Positions 56,687 through 64,000 of a stretch of DNA of 64,000 nucleotides are shown here, one piece after another. Origin of the DNA: Cyanoderma ruficeps (lineage: Eukaryota; Chordata; Aves; Passeriformes; Timaliidae). Positions within the stretch are counted from its first letter, which is position 1. Every line of letters begins with the position of its first letter. The position numbers were made by a program, and so were the translations under genes. Under the pieces are notes generated by a model that saw only the letters and a list, made by a program, of their open reading frames with translations, made no database searches and was not told the origin of the DNA. The stretch is from positions 558,001 through 622,000 of the forward strand of contig VZDJ01000049.1 in NCBI GenBank assembly GCA_008694505.1. Reading direction: 5' to 3'.

Positions 56687-57267
56687 NNNNNNNNNNNNNN
56701 NNNNNNNNNNNNNNNNNNNNNNNNNNNNNNNNNNNNNNNNNNNNNNNNNNNNNNNNNNNNNNNNNNNNNNNNNNNNNNNNNNNNNNNNNNNNNNNNNNNN
56801 NNNNNNNNNNNNNNNNNNNNNNNNNNNNNNNNNNNNNNNNNNNNNNNNNNNNNNNNNNNNNNNNNNNNNNNNNNNNNNNNNNNNNNNNNNNNNNNNNNNN
56901 NNNNNNNNNNNNNNNNNNNNNNNNNNNNNNNNNNNNNNNNNNNNNNNNNNNNNNNNNNNNNNNNNNNNNNNNNNNNNNNNNNNNNNNNNNNNNNNNNNNN
57001 NNNNNNNNNNNNNNNNNNNNNNNNNNNNNNNNNNNNNNNNNNNNNNNNNNNNNNNNNNNNNNNNNNNNNNNNNNNNNNNNNNNNNNNNNNNNNNNNNNNN
57101 NNNNNNNNNNNNNNNNNNNNNNNNNNNNNNNNNNNNNNNNNNNNNNNNNNNNNNNNNNNNNNNNNNNNNNNNNNNNNNNNNNNNNNNNNNNNNNNNNNNN
57201 NNNNNNNNNNNNNNNNNNNNNNNNNNNNNNNNNNNNNNNNNNNNNNNNNNNNNNNNNNNNNNNNNNN
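56687..57267. other. Assembly gap (581 N)
   Basis: Undetermined bases begin inside the minisatellite. The right edge resumes directly in unique AT-rich sequence with no repeat unit. The gap therefore probably holds the rest of the array, and its stated size may be arbitrary. Confidence 0.98.
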
Positions 57268-57600
57268 CGTTTTAATTCCAGCCATGATTTAATAAATTGC
57301 TCGTTCCTCAGATACTCCTTCTTTTATCAGTTACCACAGAGTTGAACCTGTTACGGTTTCTATTTGAGGGAGCACTAACAGAATGGCCTAGGCAGCCTTT
57401 GCAGCCTTTTTTATTTGAAAACCATATCCATATTTCCAGTGGAGGCCCAGAGGGACAAAGCCTGGTGACACGAGGCTCATTCTCCTCCACCTTCCTTGAG
57501 GAGCCCATGGAACCCCAAGAACATGTGGAACACCAGGTGCAAAATCAGAGTATTTGGAGGCGGGAAGCTGACAAAGGCAACAACTTTTCTGGAAGCAGTG
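57268..57600. other. Unique sequence right of the gap
   Basis: The 104-codon frame at 57297-57611 has no recognisable domain. No repeats. Confidence 0.5.
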
Positions 57601-58000
57601 GGAAACACTAAGTTTCTCTTTAAAAAGTTAAAGATTACTTTGTGTTTAAGTAACAAATGGCAAGTGTTTACCTGTGACTATTAGTTCTCTCCTAGGGAGT
57701 TTATTATAAACAGTATTTCAAACACAGGACTTTAAGAGACAATGTATAAATATTTTAAATGGTAAAATATAGGTGCTGGCTTTTTTTTGTACTATGTCCA
57801 GAAAATTTGCACAAACACATCAAATTCTCCACCTAGGGAATTTACTTTATTGTTAAGTTTGCATTTAAAACAAACGTACATGACCTATTTTGGGGCTAAT
57901 ATAACTAAAAGGAGCCTATTTGTTGTTTATTATTTATAGAAGATTCACTTCAGATTAGGCCTTCTGCGGACGTGTGTATCTGTGTGGCATCACAAAGCAT
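57601..58000. promoter_or_regulatory. AT-rich candidate element
   Basis: Repeat-free AT-rich stretch with GGCTAATATAACTAAAAGG near 57893, TTTGTTGTTTATTATTTATAG and TTAAGTTTGCATTTAAAAC. Called on texture only. Confidence 0.3.
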
Positions 58001-59430
58001 CTCCAGATCTCCCCAGCACTAAAACACACGAGGAAATGACAAGTTAGGACGGATCCAGGACACGGAGTGTTTTATGAAAGCCAAGATTAAAAGCTGGTTT
58101 TTCCCTCCTCAGAAAGGCCACATGAAAGAGCCGCTACCCTGGGCAAAGCGTTGACCTTCTGGGCTGATAATGACAAGTTCAAGTTCCTGGAGTTGGGGAA
58201 GATATGGGACTAAAGTAAGTGCACTCAAGCAACGAGTCTGTCTGCTCTGTTAGAACCCCACTCACAAACAGCCCCATGCAAAGACAGAGGAAAACAGTTT
58301 AATTTTTTTTATTTATTAACCCAGGAGTTTTTCTACACCATCGGTGTGGCTCCGAACTGCTTTCTTACAGGCTTCACTCTGAGGCACTGATGGTTTCTTT
58401 CCATTTTAATAGAAAACTTGAAATTATTTCATATAAAAGGTGTCAAATTTATGAAAACAGAGATGCAAAATTGCTGCTCATATCTAAAATTTTGCATTTT
58501 CAGCTTTTTCTTGCAAACAGAGAAAGAGTAAAACATGGTCAAATCATATCTATCCTTCAAGAGATAAAACTTTTAAAACTTCCAGAAAATCAGAAATGCA
58601 TTTTTATACAACAATTAGGAAAAAGTGGAGCTGACACAAGGCCTCTGTGCCTACCAGGCCTCAGTTTTGTGCCGTTCTGTGGGTCGCAGTGCTGGAGCTC
58701 CCCGGGGCAGAGGGTGGTGCTGGCAGGACTGAGGCCAGGCTGCCCCAACGCTGCCGGAGCACACAGCCGGCACTGCTGAGGGCACACCACGGGACGTGCT
58801 GCTGCACACACAACTGCGTGGTGGCACTTCCATTGTGCGTTTTCAAATATTTATATTTCACATTACACAGTGATATTACAACCTTTACATCTTTGTTTAA
58901 GTTACGTAAGACAAAAAAATAAAGGCTAAAACAAATGCTATGACTCCAGTTGGTGTAAATCAACACGTACATCATCAGGTTTTAATCATCAGCTCATGCC
59001 AAATGGTTTACATTGAAAGATTCCTGCCAGGACAGGCTGCGAGCACAAAGGGAATAAAATCATCCCAAAATAAATTCCCTTTTGAATTTTGCTCTAAAAC
59101 AGTATTTCCAATGTCTTCCTCCTCGCCCCCAATTCGATGTCATCTCGGAAACATTAATTTATTTAGAAAGAGAAATTAATCACGGGCATCTCTAAAGTCT
59201 TGGGTGATTCCAGTCCACTCAATTTTCACCGATTTTTGCCTTCCCTTAGAAAACACGGTGATATTAAACACAAAACCCCACACGTTCAAAGAACACTAAC
59301 ATTTCTGAAACAAGATCTTGAGCTGAAGTTAAGAAATTGCTATAATTAAACTTGTCCAGGAAGACAGATTAAGGTCAAATATGTCTATTAATTTTGGGTC
59401 CCCAGTCTAAGCCACCTTAGACTCGATGTT
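58001..59430. other. Ordinary non-coding sequence
   Basis: No CR1 or tandem arrays. AT-rich parts (58390-58610 and 58830-59180) could hold small elements. The 129-codon frame at 58390-58779 has no recognisable domain. Confidence 0.45.
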
Positions 59431-59767
59431 TTCCCTTTGGAGCGCAGCATTCCCCACGTTCCTGCCTGGTTTGCGGGGCGGCGATGTCAGTGCAGCGGCA
59501 CAGGGGAAGTGGCGGTGCTGGAGGAGTTTGTGTGTCCCCCCGAGCCCCGCCGGCCCAGGCACTGTCCCGACCCCGACCCCAGCGCTCCGGCCCCGCAGAG
59601 CTGCTCCCTGGCCGAGCCCGGCCGTGTCCTGCACGGGGGGGACACCAGCGGCCGGGGGTCCCCCACAGCCGCCCCACGGCTCCGGATGGGCCTGAGGGCG
59701 CCGGGGAACGGCACCAGGACGGCCTGGGCTGCCGGCCAGAGCCAGGGCAGCCGAAACTCGCTCACGG
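59431..59767. other. GC- and CpG-rich stretch
   Basis: Sharp rise in GC and CpG over an AT-rich left flank. Several frames on both strands stay open for this reason. Could be a weak CpG island. No exon is recognised. Confidence 0.45.
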
Positions 59768-59955
59768 GGAATGCTCTGGGTGGGAAGGGACCTTAACACC
59801 CGTCTCATCCCACCCCTGCCAGGGCAGGGACACCTCCCACTGTCCCAGGCTGCTCCAAGCCCTGTCCAGCCCGGCCTGGGACACTGCCAGGGGTGCAGGC
59901 GCAGCCACAGCTGCTCTGGGCACCTGTGCCAGGGCCTGCCCACCCTGCCAGCGCA
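59768..59955 (-). mobile_element. CR1 LINE 3' fragment, antisense
   Basis: GTGGGAAGGGACCTTAACAC, GCAGGGACACCTCCCACTG and CAAGCCCTGTCCAGC, then CTGCCAGG, GCAGCCACAGCTGCTCTGGG and CACCTGTGCCAGGGCCTGCC, are the reverse complement of the CR1 tail. This copy reaches about 35 bases further 5' than the copies at 38243 and 48345. The terminal octamers are lost. Confidence 0.92.
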
Positions 59956-60033
59956 GGTTCCGTGCCCCTGTGCCGCCCAGCCCTGCCCCCGGCACCGGGC
60001 AGCCGCTGCCCGGGGAGCCGCAGCCGCTGAGTG

Positions 60034-60198
60034 CCATTCCCGGTGTCCCTGTGGCAGTGTCCCGGTGTCCCTGTGGCCATGTGCCGGTATCCCGGTGCCA
60101 TTCCCGGTATCCCGGTGCCATTCCCGGTGTCCCAGCGCCATTCCCGGTGTCCCTGTGCCCGTGTCCCGGTGTCCCTGTGGCCGTGTCCCCTTGTCCCG
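60034..60198. repeat. Compound minisatellite of GGTGTCCCTGTGGCC-type units
   Basis: Interleaved units (CATTCCCGGTATCCCGGTGC, GTGTCCCGGTGTCCCTGTGG) have a common step of about 9-12 bases. It is CpG-rich. The frames over it repeat Val-Pro-Val and Cys-Arg-Pro type patterns and are not genes. Confidence 0.85.
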
Positions 60199-60959
60199 CA
60201 CACGGGCGCGGCCCCGCACGGGGCGCAGGGCAGCGGGGTGACACGGCCCCGCTCACAGCCGTACCCGCCGCCAACACCCCGACTACAGCACAAACCACCC
60301 TCCCCCGCAAACGGCACGGAAACCGCCCCTGCTTTAGGGGGAAATGCCCCTGTTTTCAAGGATGTCTTAACCCTTCCTATTTCAGGTTAGCTTGGAAAAC
60401 AGAAAAAGGCTACCTTGGGTTGTAGTTTTAATTTGATACGATGAAAAACTAAATAGCCCTCTGAAAATTCTTCAAAGTATAACTTCTTCATTTAGATACA
60501 TTCTAAGGTAGCTGTTATTTACCAAGAAACCAAAGAACAACCTGTGCTATTTTTTTCCCAACACTATTTGTAAATGTTCCTGAATATTAATTATGGGAAC
60601 ACAGCCTTTAAAAAGCTGATTGTTTTTTCATTAAATTTGGATACTTGGGAGGATTCTGTGCACAAGTTAAATAAACAGATACCTGGATAATTTTCAAGTG
60701 AATGGTCTCAGTGATTACAAAGGCAGGCACTCCCTGTCTCAGCGCTGGTTTCTCCCCAGCCCCTCGGGGACATCACCAAAATTCCCTCCCAGCCCTGCAG
60801 GAGATCCTGAGCTCTCGGCAGCTCTCCCACAGGGAAGGCGAGGGAATTTTGCTGCTTTGGGATCTTTCAGGATCTTTCCTTCTTTGGAAGTTCCATATCT
60901 GGTATTTTTAAGTCACGTCCTCCTTCCCATCTTTCTGTGACGTGGAAAATGTCACACTT
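60199..60959. other. GC-rich tail grading into AT-rich sequence
   Basis: CpG-rich to about 60335, then average. AT-rich motifs (ATTAATTATGGGAAC near 60587) may mark a small element. No gene is recognised. Confidence 0.45.
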
Positions 60960-62520
60960 TGCCCAGACACAATTTCAACAATTTCATTTATCTCAGAGGG
61001 TGCTTATAAGTACATTTATTTGAATCAGATACTTATTTGCATTCAAAGTTACTGCAAACAATTTAAGTTTGATACAGTGCCTTAACCTGAGCAAAGTAAA
61101 GCCCAGGAGCTGATCTTGAAACTCACACTCTAAACTTACCTGTTGACTTTCTACAACCGTACACAAAATTCAAGTAATTGCAGTGAAAAAAAAAAAGAAA
61201 GGATATTTCTATAGCCTGAGCCAGCCTGTTCCTTCCATTTGTACTGCTGAGTTTGCACAAGAAAATAGTTTAAAAACAATGTCTGAACCTACATCCCTTT
61301 ATTAAAGTAATTTTAATGCAAATTAGTCTTTCCTATGCTAAGTGTGGTTTAACCCACGCCAGAGCTGTTGGCCACGGTGCAAACCAGTCCAGCAGAGTTT
61401 TACTGCCAGAGGAGATCGGGTCAGAGATGGCTCCTGGTGTCAGATCAGTCACTGACTGCCTCAATTACCTTTGGCAAACCATTTAACCTTTCTGTATTAA
61501 TGGTTTCCTGCCAGTAGAACGGTTCTTCATCATGGTCAGGAGGAGTTTAGCCCATTAATTAATAAAAATAACTATAAAAATACTCTTTTTTAAATTCCAG
61601 TAGCTATCTGCTCTGCAGAATAAGACTGAAACTCAAACTCCTCTGCACATTAGGTAGAAATGAGCTATTTCTGGGTAAGTGGGTGCTATTTCAGAGCAGA
61701 TTTTCAGCATCCACACACTAATGGCTTCACAAATTATGAAGAACAAGGCTCACAGTTTTCTTGCAGCTCGTGACTAACAACAGAAAGAAACAGCAGTTTG
61801 TCCTGAACTGACAACTTGTATGGTTTGGAACACTTCCCTAAGCTTTAATGAGCTAAATGAGTTTAAAAGGTGTCTGTTGTGAAAATCACCTTGATCGGAA
61901 ACCTTCCACGCCACGTTTCAGCCTGAACAAACTTTGACTGGAAACCAGCCCTGGAAAAGGGAGTTTCTCAGGGAACAGCACACAGCTCCACTGCAGCATC
62001 CTGACGGGGACCACTGCAATACACTCTATTCCAGAATCATTTTTCTTTTTATTATTTCATTAAGTTGTATCTCACTAAAGTTCCTCCTAGGATCTCTCTA
62101 CAGCACCAAATTTTTCATTGAGAAAACTATAAATCATAGGCCTAAATTACAATTTAATTATAAACGCCTTCCCTTCTAATGCTGCCTGGGACCTTTTACC
62201 CTCCTACATAATTCTAAAAAATGACCCCTGTCATAATTTCCTTCACTAGAATAATATGCAGAGATCTAATCCTGAATCCTGCTGTCTTATAATTTAATAT
62301 AAGAGGTAATTATTATTCAAAAGATAATGTTGCAGATATTGAAAATATTCTGAAGTTTAAGTCTAAAAAAACCTCCCCTCGGTATGTAAAAGCCCCTTAT
62401 TTGACTCTTGCGAGAAAGGAAATAAATAAAAAGGTTTTAAGACCTTATGCAAAATGCTAGAAATATTATTTGTAGCTGAGATTTGTCAACTGTAATTTCT
62501 ATAACCCTTGAACTACAGAG
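60960..62520. promoter_or_regulatory. AT-rich repeat-free block with octamer site
   Basis: It contains ATGCAAAT at 61316-61323 inside TAATGCAAATTA, the same 12-mer found at 49314-49325. It also contains TTTGCATTCAAAG near 61036, CCATTAATTAATAAAAATAAC near 61552, and a CTTATA-ATTTAA-TATAAG dyad (62286-62303). No tandem array or CR1. Candidate enhancers, inferred. Confidence 0.4.
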
Positions 62521-63469
62521 AAAACACTCACATGCAGCAAAAGCAGGAAGGCACCAGAGCATTTATTATTGATCTCTGCTTTTTGCCATAGGTTAGACAG
62601 AAAGTTCTGGACTGCTGCTATCCAGCTGGAAAATACGGTGTAGGTGGCTCCACATTCTGGAATACAAGGAAGTGTCTAAGGGGAGCCAAAGTCAAAAGAA
62701 AACGAAATCAAACAAACAAAACCCACCATCATGAAACCACCTTCTCACATCTCAAATTTTATTTTAAATTGATCACATCAAAGGCACAGTTACGTTTATC
62801 CAAAACACTCCTTTGAAGAAGGCAAATTATAATAAAAGTGTAAGGAATTAGTACATTCTTCCCCAAGTCAGAAAAGCGAGGAGTAACACCATTGTGTCAG
62901 CTCATCTTGCACAGGAGACGTGGATTTAATCTCAGCCCAGGAACACGCCTGTTACTGCCTGCCTGCTCCCTCTACATAGGAAGGCTTTGACCTTAAAGCC
63001 CTTTTTTCTAAAACCGGGATTCATCAATAAAAATGTGTTTTCTTTCAAGTTAACTCTTAGGGTATGCAGGAATATCTACCAAAGAGGGGAACTGAGTGCA
63101 GCTGGAGCAGGAGAAGGTGAGGATGAACATAAGGAGAGAGAATTAACAGAAAGAATTCAAGTACAGTAGAGTAAAATTCACAAAACTGGAATGTCTCTCC
63201 TGTTTCAAATTCTGGGAGCAAACCCCATTTTTACAGGTAAATGAGATATCAAATGAGCTTTATTGCTTCTAACCATATCCAGCTCCATCAGTGAGAACAA
63301 ATAAAATCCCCTAACTGACAGATTCAACATCCTGAAGAGGGAGAGGCCAGGGAGGTTATCAGAAAATGGGGTTCACAAGAGGTAATTATAGCCTGTGCTC
63401 ACCCTGCTTAGGTGAGGCAGAACATCACGATACAGCTCCATAAAAATCAAACTATATAATGCAGAGGCA
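62521..63469. other. Ordinary non-coding sequence
   Basis: An AAAC-rich simple tract at 62694-62724. No gene is recognised. Confidence 0.5.
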
Positions 63470-63760
63470 CCAGTTTACTGCTCTCTTTGGTTTTGCTTTG
63501 GGAGCAGTTCATTTAAGACATAATAAATTGAAGGTTTTTTTCCTCCTGTCCCTCCATAAATCCAGGGACAGTGCAAATGAGGAGGTGCTCATTACGGACA
63601 AAGGAAAGGGGCTCCCCAGACAGTGACACGAGCCGGGAGCTCTAAAGCTCTCATTAAAGGGAGCCCTGTGCTTTTTTGTAATAAGGAATATTACTTAATA
63701 ACACTCCAAGCATGCTTCACTTCATACTGCTGAAGTGAGCTTTTGGGGGGCAGTGAAGGG
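63470..63760. promoter_or_regulatory. Candidate element with a cluster of three dyads
   Basis: Within 61 bases lie GTAATA-5-TATTAC (63678-63694), the palindrome AAGCATGCTT (63708-63717) and TCACTTC-8-GAAGTGA (63717-63738). The preceding sequence has AGTGCAAATGAGG, GCTCATTACGGAC and CTCATTAAAGGG cores and no repeats. Regulatory role is inferred. Confidence 0.45.
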
Positions 63761-64000
63761 GAAAAGAGGGAGCATCCACAGTACCACAAACATCATAAAA
63801 ACAGAGATGGAATTCTGCCTGGAACGAATTAATAATAAGTAAGGAAGTGTCAGTGGCTGCCTCTAACTGAACGGCTTCATGCAACACACGGATTCAGGGA
63901 TCCTAGGGGGATTCATGGGAGGTGTTAGACTTTACCCCTAAATGAACAAACAAAACCAGACTGGAGGGACACAGGTAGAAAATAATTTCAGTTCTCAAAG
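63761..64000. other. Ordinary non-coding sequence at window end
   Basis: No features recognised. Confidence 0.5.

Noticed and set aside
56416..57345. 240-290 codon frames across the N run
   Set aside because: Most residues are undetermined. The rest is minisatellite translation.
59407..60425. Frames of up to 313 codons in the GC-rich patch
   Set aside because: They run through a CR1 fragment and a minisatellite in both directions, with no domain.
1..64000. CRISPR arrays, insertion sequences, phage or operon-like systems
   Set aside because: The tandem arrays here have no unique spacers between repeats. Sequence texture, CR1 elements and CpG islands are those of a vertebrate.
1..64000. Endogenous retrovirus copies
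   Set aside because: No pair of long terminal repeats and no retroviral protein similarity was noticed in any frame. A masked search could still find short solo LTRs.

Overview
This window looks like non-coding DNA from a bird genome, either intergenic or a very large intron. The main evidence is a set of short 3' fragments of CR1 LINE retrotransposons. They end in the bird-type tail (a GGTCCCTTCCAACCCAAACC-like block followed by ATTCTGTG-like octamers) and occur in both orientations. GC-rich, G/C-skewed minisatellites and short orphan CpG islands also fit an avian genome. Two CR1 copies (38243-38401 and 48345-48505) resemble the subfamily I associate with songbirds, but I hold the order-level call loosely. 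I could not name the locus.

I find no protein-coding gene. Open frames exist in all six frames, but none shows a recognisable domain, signal peptide or membrane pattern, or a chain of exons with splice sites. The longest are explained by tandem repeats (5143-5396, 10754-11073, 56553-57267) or GC-rich stretches that lack stop codons. I therefore annotate no CDS. I also saw no tRNA, rRNA, known microRNA hairpin, CRISPR array, or retroviral or bacterial element.

Layout. Bases 1-8,500 mix an AT-rich block, a CpG island (5380-5890) and several stretches that look like conserved developmental enhancers (homeodomain, SOX/TCF, POU and NF-Y type sites). A second CpG island lies at 10160-10720. Both main islands sit beside a minisatellite. 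AT-rich, repeat-poor blocks at 9180-10100, 11460-12340, 18000-18620, 22030-25080, 32480-33660, 34230-34960, 36830-37560, 42720-43270, 47100-47960, 49150-49520, 51270-51720, 57600-58000, 60960-62520 and 63470-63760 are the best candidates for regulatory elements. The intervals between them are ordinary, lightly repetitive sequence. Eight tandem arrays have units of 14 bp or longer or are otherwise sizeable. One of them (56553 onward) runs into a 581-base assembly gap.

If the enhancer reading is right, the window is part of the regulatory landscape of a developmental gene lying outside it. That is inference from composition and motif content. A cross-species alignment would settle it. The most unusual directly visible structures are dyads: a 22-bp near-perfect palindrome (2143-2164), nested inverted repeats (35842-35913), overlapping dyads (36868-36901), a forkhead-type palindrome (37270-37283), a homeodomain palindrome (42872-42887), a dyad cluster (63678-63738), an inverted pair of CR1 tails (30468-30606), and three minisatellites whose units are self-complementary. 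I see no evidence of a new multi-gene biological system.
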